From positions 44,178 through 108,177 of the forward strand of contig JBMFML010000004.1 in NCBI GenBank assembly GCA_049970695.1: DNA of 64,000 nucleotides, in the 5' to 3' direction. This DNA comes from UBA285 sp049970695 (lineage in GTDB: Archaea > Thermoproteota > Thermoprotei_A > Sulfolobales > Desulfurococcaceae). A program made the position numbers and the translations under genes. Below the pieces are notes generated by a model that did no database searches, was not told the origin of the DNA, and was given only the letters and a program-made list of their open reading frames with translations. Shown in pieces: positions 33,525-42,311 of this stretch (positions are counted from its first letter, which is position 1; the number at the start of each line of letters is the position of its first letter).

Positions 33525-34514
33525 ATGAAGCTCCGCGAATTATTCGAAGAAGAAGTGGTGGACATCATAGCCAAGAGAGCCGTCAGCAAGCCCGGTCACG
33601 GAGAGTACCTGTTTTACCCGGAAGACGCACGCGACGTGCTGCCTCGAGGACCCCGTATTATATACTCCATTGATGCGTACTCCGTGAAGTCGCTAAAGCT
33701 CCCATGGCGCGACTACTCCGACGTTGGCTGGACTGCCCTAGTTGGCGCGATAAGCGACGTAATCGCTAAAGGCGGCGTGCCACACGCATGTTTAATAGCG
33801 CTGGGACTACCCCGCGACATGAACCTGGCTGACCTAGAAAACCTCATTTCAGGCATGCAAGAGGCTTCGCAAGCATATGGAGTCAGAATTCTGGGAGGAG
33901 ATACTAACGAGTCCTCAGATGCCTGGATAGCCGTCTCTGTTATTGGATTTACAACCGCTAAGATACCCCCTAGCAGAAGAGGTCTGAAGGAGGGGGATGT
34001 AATCATTGTAACCGGCCTCTATGGCGCAATGGGCTATGTTGCCAAGCACGGAATAGAAGCGTCAAGCAAGCTGGAGTGGGTTGTAAATCACACGAAAAGA
34101 CCCCAAATAAGCTCAGAGATTAGTAGTGTTATTGAAAACTACTACAAAGTAATAAGCGCTACAATGGATGTTAGCGACGGGCTAGGATACACACTAAGTG
34201 TCATGAGTAGGCTTAGTGGAGTGGCCATTCAAATTGAAAATCCACCAAAAGTCTTCAAAGAACTCGCCGACCTGTGTGCTGACAACGTTAAGTGCCTACT
34301 TGAATACGCGCTTGCTGGAGGAGAGGAGTACGGAGTAGTCATGGGAGTTAAGCCGGACTTTGTGAAGGCTGTTACCAGCGAATTAGACTACTTCGAAGTA
34401 CCCTATGCCGTTGTAGGAAAAGCCATTAGCGGTCAGCCCGGTATTTACTACCAGGGACAGGCATTACCTGTGACCAGGTATGATCAGTTTCGCGGATGGA
34501 GCGTGCTCGCTTAA
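33525..34514 (+). CDS. ThiL-like kinase (AIR synthase fold)
   Basis: About 329 residues. AIRS/PurM-type ATP-binding fold. 'IIYSIDAYSVKSLKLPWRDYSDVGW' carries the metal Asp, 'GAISDVIAKGGVPHACLIALGLPRD' matches thiamine-monophosphate kinase, then 'RILGGDTNESS', 'DVIIVTGLYGAMGY' and 'TMDVSDGLGYTLSVMS'. ThiL makes thiamine diphosphate, the cofactor of the KOR and POR beta subunits. HypE and SelD share the fold but their special N-terminal residues are absent. I chose ATG 33525, preceded by GTGGGGCTG; the longer frame from 33453 would overlap moeA by 59 bases. Confidence 0.78.
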   Translation: MKLRELFEEEVVDIIAKRAVSKPGHGEYLFYPEDARDVLPRGPRIIYSIDAYSVKSLKLPWRDYSDVGWTALVGAISDVIAKGGVPHACLIALGLPRDMNLADLENLISGMQEASQAYGVRILGGDTNESSDAWIAVSVIGFTTAKIPPSRRGLKEGDVIIVTGLYGAMGYVAKHGIEASSKLEWVVNHTKRPQISSEISSVIENYYKVISATMDVSDGLGYTLSVMSRLSGVAIQIENPPKVFKELADLCADNVKCLLEYALAGGEEYGVVMGVKPDFVKAVTSELDYFEVPYAVVGKAISGQPGIYYQGQALPVTRYDQFRGWSVLA

Positions 34515-34551
34515 ATAGCGTTCTCCACGCAAGACTCTTAGAGCTCTTAGA

Positions 34552-35775
34552 ATGGTGCCTACTGTGAAGAGCGCCTTGATACTACTTGCAGCGATGCTTG
34601 CTGCCTCGAACATGATCGACTTACTCGCTGACATCATTGCTATTGCTGTAGCAAAAGTGAGTGTTGTAGAGCTTGGCCTGCTTAATTCTTTATCCAGCGC
34701 CTCTTATCTCGTTTCTATGGCTTTTAGTAGCGCTCTCTCGGAGAGGGGTGTTGTTCGCCTCCAAGTATTAATTGCTTTTCTCGCCTTTTCAGCGTGCGTG
34801 GGTTTCCTCGCACTTTCCAACTCTACTGGTATTTATGCTTTATTAGTCCTATGCTACTTAGTATATCCGCTAGCACAAGCATTTTCTAGAGCAGCTATTT
34901 TAGCCTACGTGTACGAGTCGCTGCCAGGTAGTAAGTGGGCCAGAGCACTTATCACGGGATTCATTGCATCTTCTATAACAGAAGCGCTCTGCCTGCTAGC
35001 TTTCTCCCTACTTGGAATAAAACTCATTCTCAGTAGCGGGTTTGCCGCAGTTTTCCTGCTCTTGCTGCCATTCTCTCTGAGTTTGCTACTCGTTAGAGAA
35101 CCCGTTATGAAAATTGAGAGGCCGCTCCACAGAATAGAACTATCAATAGATTACTTAGAAAGCAGTATCAGCAGGTTTCTCGCATATGTGTGGCTGAGCG
35201 AGGGCTCTCTACGAGCTGACGTCTCGAAGTACTTGAGAGAGCGCTACTCAACACTACCGAAAAGCTCTTTATTGAAGCTCGCACAAGTGGGATTTAAACT
35301 CGGAAGCGCTCTCATGCTGTCAACGCTACCTGCTGTACTGGCTTCAAAGCTTCGCCTCTCATTGGATGCCATAATGCTTGTCTACAGCGTTTCCAAGTTC
35401 CTGAACATTCTAACACTGTTCCAAACAAGCCATCACTGGGCTAAAGCAGTACTACCCATACTCAGGCCTCTATTATGGTATGTTATTGTTGGCGTTAGCA
35501 GTAGTAATTACCTTGCATTAGGCGCGATTCTGGGGCTAATACTATACATAGGTGGAAGCACCGATGTAGAGCTGTTTACATTATATGTGAAATCTACTAG
35601 GGGGAAGGGCGGTTCTCTCTACATCGTCCTCGGAGAAGTGGCGTTCGTCGCAGGTGCTGCTATGTCAGGTTACGTCTTCTCAGTACTAGGACCCGCTACT
35701 GCAGTAATCGCGGTTCTTCTCTCTATTCCAAGCAGCATTTCCATTATTTCCGGAAAGCCCCAGAAAAGGCTGTAG
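34552..35775 (+). CDS. MFS-like polytopic membrane protein
   Basis: 407 residues with about eleven to twelve hydrophobic helices and a central cytoplasmic loop (about 190-250, 'RFLAYVWLSEGSLRADVSKYLRERYSTLPKSS'), the layout of major facilitator transporters. The MFS A-motif after helix 2 is not well kept, so substrate and even family are uncertain. GCTTAAATAG at 34510-34519 is a likely promoter. No linked partner gene. Confidence 0.55.
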   Translation: MVPTVKSALILLAAMLAASNMIDLLADIIAIAVAKVSVVELGLLNSLSSASYLVSMAFSSALSERGVVRLQVLIAFLAFSACVGFLALSNSTGIYALLVLCYLVYPLAQAFSRAAILAYVYESLPGSKWARALITGFIASSITEALCLLAFSLLGIKLILSSGFAAVFLLLLPFSLSLLLVREPVMKIERPLHRIELSIDYLESSISRFLAYVWLSEGSLRADVSKYLRERYSTLPKSSLLKLAQVGFKLGSALMLSTLPAVLASKLRLSLDAIMLVYSVSKFLNILTLFQTSHHWAKAVLPILRPLLWYVIVGVSSSNYLALGAILGLILYIGGSTDVELFTLYVKSTRGKGGSLYIVLGEVAFVAGAAMSGYVFSVLGPATAVIAVLLSIPSSISIISGKPQKRL

Positions 35776-35887
35776 AAGCGGATCGGTGCCCGCTATTAAA
35801 CTACGCATTCATCGGTGACTCAATCTCCCGGGTTCCTCCTCATCTCCAGAGCTTTAGTTAGCCGCGGATCCTAATAAGCACAGAACA

Positions 35888-36541
35888 CTACATTTTAAAC
35901 ATTTTCTTAACTCCTTTAGGTATCGAGGCGAGGAGATACGCAAAGGCGTGTACTAGCCCCTTTTCTTTGTAAACGTCTCTCACACCTACCCAATCAATGC
36001 TATTTGATACTACCACTAAGATTACTGTTATTGCAATCATCAGAGGTATTTGAACAGCTGATGGTACATTTGCCACCTCTTCTATGAAAAGCTTTAACGC
36101 TACTCCATATAGAGCTGCCAGCAAAGTTATGACCACCTTGCCGAGAAATACTGCGGTTGCAAATAAGAGGATGCTATACTCGGAAAGCCCCATGGGTATG
36201 TAGAGCACGTCATCTGGTATTGGTGTTGCTGCTGCGAGAAAAACCATGATAAATAAGGCCCTACTATGAGAGCTCGCTAAGCCCTTGAGGCCGCGAAGTG
36301 CTCTGTTCACTCTACCTATTCGGGTCAGGCCTCTCCCAATAAGGTAAACCAAAACTTTGCCCAATGTCGCACCCAGAGCCAAAGAAAGAGCCGCCAACAC
36401 GAAATCGGCGCCCCTTAGGGAGCTGAGAAGGGGCGCTACTATGATTAAATACGGTATTGTGGAGTATGGAATGGCATTTGAGATTAAAGCTACGATAAAG
36501 AGGCCCAAGTGACCGTATGCTTTCAAAACCCATTCAATCAT
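35888..36541 (-). CDS. VTT/DedA-like membrane protein
   Basis: 217 residues, six or so hydrophobic helices. The VTT (SNARE-associated Golgi/DedA) signature is visible in 'LALGATLGKVLVYLIGRGL' and 'AAATPIPDDVLYIPMGLSEYSILLFATAVFLGKVV', with the Pro-bearing re-entrant loop 'TPIPDDV'. Family members are lipid scramblases or transporters of lipid carriers. TTTAAACTG at 36575-36583 (minus strand) and a short leader precede the ATG. Confidence 0.75.
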   Translation of the reverse strand: MIEWVLKAYGHLGLFIVALISNAIPYSTIPYLIIVAPLLSSLRGADFVLAALSLALGATLGKVLVYLIGRGLTRIGRVNRALRGLKGLASSHSRALFIMVFLAAATPIPDDVLYIPMGLSEYSILLFATAVFLGKVVITLLAALYGVALKLFIEEVANVPSAVQIPLMIAITVILVVVSNSIDWVGVRDVYKEKGLVHAFAYLLASIPKGVKKMFKM

Positions 36542-36598
36542 CTGATCAGTCCTATTTTGCGCGATTCTTAAGACAGTTTAAATTTTACACCACTATTA

Positions 36599-37627
36599 TT
36601 AATGACTCGTTTTTAAGTGCATTCCTGCCTCTCTCAGCTCTCTTGCTAGTGATGCGTCAAACTTGGCTGCCTCAATAATCCTGCTCGTCGAATGCTCGTC
36701 GAGCAGCCCAAGGATGGCTCTGTACGTGCATGCTTTGCAAACTAGTCTGGAAGTGGGGTTTCCGCAAATTAAGCACGCATTAAATTTCCTGGGTGCTTCG
36801 ATTTTCACGAGACTTGTTAGCCTCAGGAGGCTTCTAAGCAAGCCGTACTTTGTACCCGGGTATTTGTCTTCCAGCTCGTTGATAATCTTCCTAACGGTGT
36901 ACCTTACATTGTATTTTACGTAGGGGCACTGCACGAACTCTGGCTGGACAAGGTCGTTCAGCAGAGCATAAATTGCTGTTTCCTTTTCTGGTACTTCGTA
37001 GAAAGGCCTTACTCTCTTGACTACTATTTCGCTATCAGCCTGCCTAACGGGAGTTAGGGAAAAAATCCTCTCCCAGCTGTTGCTCATTAAGTTCATTAAA
37101 AACGTCTGGACAACGTCGTCCATGTTGTGCGCTGTTGCTATAACTGTCGCACCTAATTCGCGCGCAACCACGTTCATTATGTACCTCCTGAAAACGCCAC
37201 AATAGCTACAAGGCATGTAGGGCAGACCTTTTTCAAAACTCGACTTGACAATTTCGTCAAGGGTCTCCCCGATGTAGTCCTTAAAGCTTGCTATAACATA
37301 TTTTACAGCGCGGCGCTCGGCGTACTTGACTAAGTTAGGCACCGTTTTTTCTCTATATCCCCTAATGCCCTCGTCTATGAGCATTGCTGTTACTTCGAGC
37401 TTAGGCATTTTCTTCTTAAGTTTCAGCATTATGTGGAGGAGGCTCATCGAATCCTTGCCTCCACTAACAGCAACTAGAACGCGGTCGTCTTCGCGTATCA
37501 TGTTGTACTTCCTGATCGTTTTCTTCACGCGCTTCTCGAAGTACTCAATGAAGTGGGCTTTGCAATAGGCGAGCCCGCTTATCTTGTTATAGTAAACCGC
37601 TGGTTTATCGCAAAAGCTGCACTTCAA
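36599..37627 (-). CDS. tRNA 2-thiolation enzyme, TtuA/Ncs6 family
   Basis: 342 residues. N-terminal zinc finger 'CSFC' (3-6) with 'CKAH' (22-25), PP-loop 'VSGGKDSMSLL' (54-64) that adenylates the target uridine or cytidine, two catalytic Cys in 'MPCSYCGVFRR' (about 139-142) that with 'FVQCPYVKYN' hold a [4Fe-4S] cluster, and a C-terminal zinc finger 'CLICG...CKAC'. These enzymes put sulfur on tRNA (U34 or U54). TTG start. Sulfur may come via SufS (39835-41115) or a sulfur-carrier protein not seen here. Confidence 0.9.
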   Translation of the reverse strand: MKCSFCDKPAVYYNKISGLAYCKAHFIEYFEKRVKKTIRKYNMIREDDRVLVAVSGGKDSMSLLHIMLKLKKKMPKLEVTAMLIDEGIRGYREKTVPNLVKYAERRAVKYVIASFKDYIGETLDEIVKSSFEKGLPYMPCSYCGVFRRYIMNVVARELGATVIATAHNMDDVVQTFLMNLMSNSWERIFSLTPVRQADSEIVVKRVRPFYEVPEKETAIYALLNDLVQPEFVQCPYVKYNVRYTVRKIINELEDKYPGTKYGLLRSLLRLTSLVKIEAPRKFNACLICGNPTSRLVCKACTYRAILGLLDEHSTSRIIEAAKFDASLARELREAGMHLKTSH

Positions 37628-37671
37628 TGTATTTACCCGCTCGAGCCTTCAGCATATATTCTGGAGTTCGG

Positions 37672-37681
37672 CATATTATAG
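37672..37681 (+). promoter_or_regulatory. TATA box of the second phosphoesterase gene
   Basis: CATATTATAG centred 25 bases before the ATG at 37701, predicting a leaderless mRNA, which decides against the upstream GTG at 37689. Confidence 0.5.
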
Positions 37682-37700
37682 CGCAACGGTGGCTATTTTA

Positions 37701-38381
37701 ATGAGAGTGCTCGCCCTAAGCGACATACATGAAAACACTAAACACCTCAACCAGCTGATTATTGCACTAGAGAAACAGCACTTCGAGCCAGATATTGCAG
37801 TCATCGCTGGGGATATTACCCGCTTCAAGGGAGTCGAAGCCGCCAAGGATATTTTGAAAACGCTCAAGAGCGCCCTGGGCGTTCAAGTCCTCTTCGTACC
37901 CGGAAACTGCGACTCGCCGCAGCTACTAGATCTAGAATATCTGCTAGATGGGGTGATCAACATACACGCGAGAGCTTACAAATACGGCAACTACACATTC
38001 TTCGGAGTGGGCGGTGGTGGTCTAAGCCCCTTCCACACATACATAGAATTCAGCGAAGAAGAGTTCGAAGAGCTCATAAAGAAGGCCTTAAGTTATGTCG
38101 ACGAAAACCTCATAATCGTTACTCATGAACCCATACTTGGCTATTTCGACGAGGTGGGCAACACTAGAATAGGCTCGCGTGTTTTCGCGTCGTACTTAGA
38201 GCGGTTAAAGCCGGTTGCATGGATTACTGGACACGTTCATGAGAACAGTGGGTGGATGCGCGTTGGCAGTACCGTAGTAGTTCACCCAGGCCCCTTTATG
38301 AGGGGCTTTTACGCCGTGCTCGAGGTCATTAATCGCGAGGTTGTGTATGTGAACGTCGCTAATGTTAGGCAAACTACTTAA
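37701..38381 (+). CDS. Calcineurin-like metallophosphoesterase
   Basis: About 226 residues. Motifs: 'LALSDIHEN' (Asp8, His10 from ATG 37701), 'VIAGDITRF', 'VPGNCDSPQ' (Asn ligand), 'VTHEPILG' and 'TGHVHENSG'. The 'GNCD' and 'VVHPGPFMRG' ending resemble archaeal YfcE-type phosphodiesterases. Not close to the 7368-8051 enzyme beyond the motifs. Substrate unknown. Confidence 0.88.
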   Translation: MRVLALSDIHENTKHLNQLIIALEKQHFEPDIAVIAGDITRFKGVEAAKDILKTLKSALGVQVLFVPGNCDSPQLLDLEYLLDGVINIHARAYKYGNYTFFGVGGGGLSPFHTYIEFSEEEFEELIKKALSYVDENLIIVTHEPILGYFDEVGNTRIGSRVFASYLERLKPVAWITGHVHENSGWMRVGSTVVVHPGPFMRGFYAVLEVINREVVYVNVANVRQTT

Positions 38382-38440
38382 CTTAAGATCTTCACTAAAC
38401 GCGGCAACGAACTATTGCTCAGTTGTCCAGCTAAGCTAGG

Positions 38441-38448
38441 TTTAAAAG
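38441..38448 (+). promoter_or_regulatory. TATA box before the AsnRS-like gene
   Basis: TTTAAAAG predicts a transcript start near 38470, that is after the only in-frame ATG (38461) of the gene downstream; see the finding on this conflict. Confidence 0.55.
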
Positions 38449-38460
38449 CCTTCTACACGT

Positions 38461-39789
38461 ATGCTTCATAGGTGCCGGGGATGTCATTTAACTAGTAGAA
38501 GTGTAGGAAAACCTCTAATAGGACTCGACGACACACTCCTACTTAAGAAAGCGCATAAAATACGGCTCAAGTCCTGGTTAAAGCACCTAGGCGGTCAAAG
38601 AGCTATTCTATGGAATATACATGGCTTTTTTGAAGTTAAACTAGAGTGCATCAACGAGCAAGTGCTAAGCAAAATGAAGTGCGGATCTCTGGTAGAACTC
38701 GAAGGATTCTTAAAAAGCGAAAACGGGATCTGCGTTAAGGAGCTGAAAGTACTCCACACTCCAAATACTGAAGACGTACTCTGCAACGAGGACTTGCCTT
38801 CAGACCCTATTAAATACGCGCAGAGCTACCACAAATACGTCAAGCACCCGCTTGTATTAAAATCCATTGTTGTCTACTCCAGCTTGCTCAGCAACTTGAG
38901 GAACTACTTAACCCACCATGGCTTTATAGAGCTTCCGCCACCAATTACGGGGCTTTGTAGTGATCCGGGTCTTCGAGGTGCGCAGAAAATAAAAATCAGC
39001 TTGTATGGCAGAAATGTAGAACTCCAAAGTAGTGTAATAATGTACAAGCAACTCTACGCAAGCGTTCTCGGAAAGATATTTTATACCGCGAGAAACATCA
39101 GGCTAGAACCACTAGAAAACGCATACTCTGGAAGGCACTTAGTGGAGTTCACACAAGTTGATGTCGAAGCTTCCGAGAGTACTGACAGCGAGCTTATCTC
39201 ACTCGGAGAGAGGGCCCTATACTATGCCGTGAAGAAATTACTAGATGAAGCAGGTCACTTGCTTGGAGACCGCGAAGTAGAGGTCCTTGAAAAGGAGTTA
39301 GCGAAGCCGCCCTATCCGAGATTAACGTATGACGAGGCACTGCTCGAGCTGGCTAAAGAAGGGCTGCAAGTGAAGTGGGGAGAAGAACTGCCATTTGAAG
39401 CCGAGGCCAGGCTGGCAAGTAGATATGGAGTGCCCATTTGGATTGTGGGCTTTCCTAGTAGTGCGAGGGGATTTTACTATTTAGAAGACGACAGTAAGAT
39501 GGGCTACAACGTTGACTACAACCTGCTACTACCTAGAGGCCACGGCGAGGTTATAGACGGAGGTTGCAGAGAGTACAGGTACGAGAGGATAGTTAAGAAG
39601 ATCGTCGAGATCCACGGCGAGCCTCTCGAAAAGTATGCCTGGTTCCTCGACCTAGTTAAGAGCGGGCACATAAGGCCTACGTGTGGATGGGGTTTAGGCG
39701 TAGAGAGGCTAGTAAAATACGTGCTGAACTTAAAGCATATAGCATATGCTACACCACACCCAAGGCTTCCGGGAGTCGCCTCGCCATAG
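38461..39789 (+). CDS. AsnRS-like class II synthetase (asparaginyl-tRNA or asparagine synthetase paralogue)
   Basis: 442 residues: an N-terminal OB fold (about 35-105, 'IRLKSWLKHLGGQRAILWNI' and 'LVELEGFLKS') and a class IIb catalytic core with motif 2 in 'ARNIRLEPLENAYSGRHLVEFTQVDVE' (about 213-239) and motif 3 'TCGWGLGVERLVKYVL' (about 409-424). It is shorter and more divergent than AsnRS; archaeal AsnRS relatives (AS-AR) make free asparagine. The OB fold suggests tRNA contact, so both are open. The ATG is the only start in the first 40 codons but sits before the expected transcript start, and an out-of-frame ATG with a good GGTG site lies at 38481. Confidence 0.75.
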   Translation: MLHRCRGCHLTSRSVGKPLIGLDDTLLLKKAHKIRLKSWLKHLGGQRAILWNIHGFFEVKLECINEQVLSKMKCGSLVELEGFLKSENGICVKELKVLHTPNTEDVLCNEDLPSDPIKYAQSYHKYVKHPLVLKSIVVYSSLLSNLRNYLTHHGFIELPPPITGLCSDPGLRGAQKIKISLYGRNVELQSSVIMYKQLYASVLGKIFYTARNIRLEPLENAYSGRHLVEFTQVDVEASESTDSELISLGERALYYAVKKLLDEAGHLLGDREVEVLEKELAKPPYPRLTYDEALLELAKEGLQVKWGEELPFEAEARLASRYGVPIWIVGFPSSARGFYYLEDDSKMGYNVDYNLLLPRGHGEVIDGGCREYRYERIVKKIVEIHGEPLEKYAWFLDLVKSGHIRPTCGWGLGVERLVKYVLNLKHIAYATPHPRLPGVASP

Positions 39790-39791
39790 AG

Positions 39792-39799
39792 TTTAATAA
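39792..39799 (+). promoter_or_regulatory. TATA box of sufS
   Basis: TTTAATAA centred about 40 bases before the GTG at 39835. Confidence 0.45.
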
Positions 39800-39834
39800 C
39801 TACTAAGCCAAGCTAATATAAGTAGTAAGGCACG

Positions 39835-41115
39835 GTGTTTTTCCACTTGCTGGATCCTGATGAGATCCGAAAAGACTTCCCCATATTAAGCAGAACCATT
39901 AATGGCAGGAAACTGGTTTACTTCGACAACGCGGCCACAACGCACAAACCCATACAGGTAATTAAGGCCATTGAAGATTTCTACTCCAAGCACAATGCAA
40001 ACATCCATAGAGGCCTCCACACACTTAGCCAGGAAGCCAGCCAACTATACGAAGAAGCACATGAAATAGTTGCTAAATTCATAAACGCGTACTCGTGGAG
40101 AGAAGTTATATTTGTGAGCAATACTACTGAGGCAATAAACACGGTTGCATATGGATGGGCGCTCTGGAATCTTAGAGAGGGAGACGAAATAATAATTACC
40201 GTAATGGACCACCACAGTAACATGCTTCCATGGAGGCTCGTAGCGCAGTTAAAAGGGGCAAGGGTTAAGTACATAGACATAACAGATGATGGCTACTTGC
40301 GCTACGACATGCTCGAAGAGCTCGTAACACCTAGAACGAGAATAGTCGCGTTTCCGCTGGCTAGTAACGTCTTGGGCACAATTAACGATGCAAAGAAGAT
40401 ATCGAAGATAGCCCACGAAGTAGGTGCCATAGTTGTTGCTGATGGTGCCCAGAGCGTGCCTCACATGCCAACAAATGTGAGAGAACTCGGAGTGGATTTC
40501 CTAGCATTCAGTGGCCACAAAATGCTTGGTCCAACGGGCATAGGGGTGCTATGGGGGCGCGAAGATGTGCTAGAGGAGATGAAGCCCTTCAAAGTCGGAG
40601 GCGACACGATTAAAGATGTGACGCTGGATAGTGTTGTGTGGCATGATCTTCCGTGGAGGTTTGAAGCGGGCACGCCCAACATAGCCGGTGGAATAGGATT
40701 GGCTGAGGCCGTGAAGTACCTCACGAAAATAGGCATGGATAACGTGAGAGAACACGAAATATCGCTGATGCAATATACGCTGAAAAGGTTCGAAGAACTG
40801 GCTGACGAAATAGAATATTACGGCCCCAGAAACCCCGCTGATAAAACTGCCGTAGTATCCTTCAACATCAAGGGCCTAAACCACCACACAGTAGGAGCTG
40901 CTTTAGACCTCTTTGGAATAGCCGTAAGAACTGGTATGCACTGTGCACACCCACTGCACTATAGGCTTGGATTAAAAGGCACTGTGAGAGCTAGCTATTA
41001 CATCTACAATACTCACGAAGAAGTAGACTACTTCATCGAAGCCCTCGAGAAAATCGTTGAGCTCAAGGAGGCTCTCAGCAAAGAAAAGCCCGCTACTGTG
41101 TGTACAGGAACGTGA
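39835..41115 (+). CDS. sufS: Cysteine desulfurase, SufS/CsdA type
   Basis: PLP enzyme releasing sulfur from cysteine for Fe-S clusters and tRNA thiolation. 426 residues. 'DFPILSRTINGRKLVYFDNAATTHKP' at the start, 'VMDHHSNMLPW', 'VADGAQSVPH', PLP lysine in 'FSGHKMLGPTGIGVLWG' (about 225), and catalytic Cys in 'VRTGMHCAHPLHYRLGL' (about 370), with the short active loop of group II enzymes. No SufBCD in the window. Confidence 0.94.
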   Translation: MFFHLLDPDEIRKDFPILSRTINGRKLVYFDNAATTHKPIQVIKAIEDFYSKHNANIHRGLHTLSQEASQLYEEAHEIVAKFINAYSWREVIFVSNTTEAINTVAYGWALWNLREGDEIIITVMDHHSNMLPWRLVAQLKGARVKYIDITDDGYLRYDMLEELVTPRTRIVAFPLASNVLGTINDAKKISKIAHEVGAIVVADGAQSVPHMPTNVRELGVDFLAFSGHKMLGPTGIGVLWGREDVLEEMKPFKVGGDTIKDVTLDSVVWHDLPWRFEAGTPNIAGGIGLAEAVKYLTKIGMDNVREHEISLMQYTLKRFEELADEIEYYGPRNPADKTAVVSFNIKGLNHHTVGAALDLFGIAVRTGMHCAHPLHYRLGLKGTVRASYYIYNTHEEVDYFIEALEKIVELKEALSKEKPATVCTGT

Positions 41116-41131
41116 CTCAAACACGAAATAA

Positions 41132-41156
41132 GGAGAAAGAAGAAAGAGGGAAAAAA
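41132..41156 (-). terminator. T-rich terminator of the small conserved gene
   Basis: Read on the minus strand, TTTTTT (41156-41151) is followed by pyrimidine tracts of T and C, about 35 bases after the stop at 41190: the usual U-rich archaeal termination signal. Confidence 0.5.
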
Positions 41157-41189
41157 GTTTTAAATCCAGATATAGAGGCTATTAGTTGC

Positions 41190-41357
41190 TTACTTGACTG
41201 GGCCTAGGATTCTTGCAAACTTCTTGCCGGTGTATGGGCTAACAGCGAAGGCTATCTTTATCTTGCCTCTCTTGGTCTCCTTAATTACTACCTCGTACTT
41301 GTCTGTCTCGAAGTACTGCTTTGCCTTTAGGTCGAAGAACTTTAGCTTTTCTGGCAT
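41190..41357 (-). CDS. Small conserved basic protein (55 aa)
   Basis: A 55-residue beta-rich basic protein beginning 'MPEKLKFFDLKAKQYF'. I recall similar small crenarchaeal proteins of unknown function (DUF5622-like), but I am not certain of the family. It is strongly expressed by the look of its signals: GGGTGGGG 4-10 bases before the ATG and two CTTAAAAG boxes (41375-41382 and 41395-41402, minus strand). A longer frame from 41393 exists, but the ribosome site favours ATG 41357. Size and charge would fit a nucleic-acid or ribosome-associated protein; Cren7 and Sul7 signatures are absent. Confidence 0.7.
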   Translation of the reverse strand: MPEKLKFFDLKAKQYFETDKYEVVIKETKRGKIKIAFAVSPYTGKKFARILGPVK

Positions 41358-41509
41358 GTTCCCCACCCAATCCACTTTTAAGTTATTACGCACCTGCTTT
41401 TAAGCTTTATGTTTTGTTTTTAGGTTATTTTTGTACACAGTTTTACATAACATGTATAAAAACACTGCCATTGTTTCTGTGACCAAGAGGCATTATTGAG
41501 TTTTTGTTC

Positions 41510-41538
41510 GCGCATGTGAAAACTCTCGCCACGTGCGC
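41510..41538. repeat. 9-bp inverted repeat in an AT-rich gap
   Basis: GCGCATGTG (41510-41518) and CACGTGCGC (41530-41538) pair over nine positions with one G-U wobble, loop of 11. The surrounding 264-base gap (41394-41657) is unusually AT-rich for this window and holds no convincing gene; the hairpin arms are its only GC-rich part. Confidence 0.5.
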
Positions 41539-41657
41539 AAATATTCCCAACATTCTTTTTCAGCACATTATTTACTATTTTACATTGTTACTTTGCCGTT
41601 GGTGGAATACCAGCGTATTTTTTGTATAATTAGGTGTGGAAATGCTTCTCTGCAGAA

Positions 41658-42200
41658 CTACCCTTCTTCCAATTCCTCGTAAGTTGTTTTACTACTTAGT
41701 ACGTCACTTGATCCTAAGTAGTCATAGAGAATAACTGTGTACTTTACTTCGGCGTTTTTTGCCTTTTCAAGCAGGGCTCTGAGTTCTTCGCACTTATCCC
41801 GTGGTGCTTCATCACTACTACAGATGCTCTCCAGGGCATCTATGAAGTCCTGTATTATTCCCTCAACTGTGGTTATGTACCCCTGCGAGTAGATACCTGG
41901 CTCTACAGCTAGTCCTAGCTCGGGTATTTCTATCCTGCAGTGAGAGCTCCTTATTACGAGAGCATTCTCGTCTCCAGGCTTTTCGACCCTGTACACTATT
42001 TTTCTGGGAGCCCCTCCTCTCAGGGTAAAGACGTCGCGGTGCACATATCCACACCGGCCGCACTCAAGAACCGAGATACCAATATCACCATAGTAGGGGA
42101 TGCTGTACTTGTAAACTACAAGCTTCGCGTCGCTTCCGCAATTAGGGCACTTCGCATCAGATTTGAAGAGTTCTACTGGTCTTCTCTCCTCGCGTTCCAT
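41658..42200 (-). CDS. ZPR1-family zinc-finger protein
   Basis: About 180 residues, one ZPR1 unit: zinc finger 'CPNCGSDAKLVVYKYSIPYYGDIGISVLECGRCGY' pattern with two CxxC pairs (about 18-21 and 47-50), then the beta-rich A domain with 'SSHCRIEIPELGLAVEPG' and 'YITTVEGII'. Eukaryotic ZPR1 binds and helps fold eEF1A; archaeal single-unit forms are thought to relate to elongation factor 1A too. The start at ATG 42200 follows GTGGGGCAACC and a TTTAAG box at 42232-42237. Confidence 0.82.
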   Translation of the reverse strand: MEREERRPVELFKSDAKCPNCGSDAKLVVYKYSIPYYGDIGISVLECGRCGYVHRDVFTLRGGAPRKIVYRVEKPGDENALVIRSSHCRIEIPELGLAVEPGIYSQGYITTVEGIIQDFIDALESICSSDEAPRDKCEELRALLEKAKNAEVKYTVILYDYLGSSDVLSSKTTYEELEEG

Positions 42201-42311
42201 AAGGTTGCCCCACATCATGAAAGACTTCACTACTTAAATGGTTTAACGAGATGTGTATATTTGGTAATGGGGCTTTTTGCGTGGTTAATGTTGCCTTAAG
42301 AGCGGGCGCCA

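Noticed and set aside
41518..41628. 36-codon ORF from a GTG in the AT-rich gap
   Set aside because: No ribosome site, composition as expected from random AT-rich DNA, and it overlaps the hairpin.
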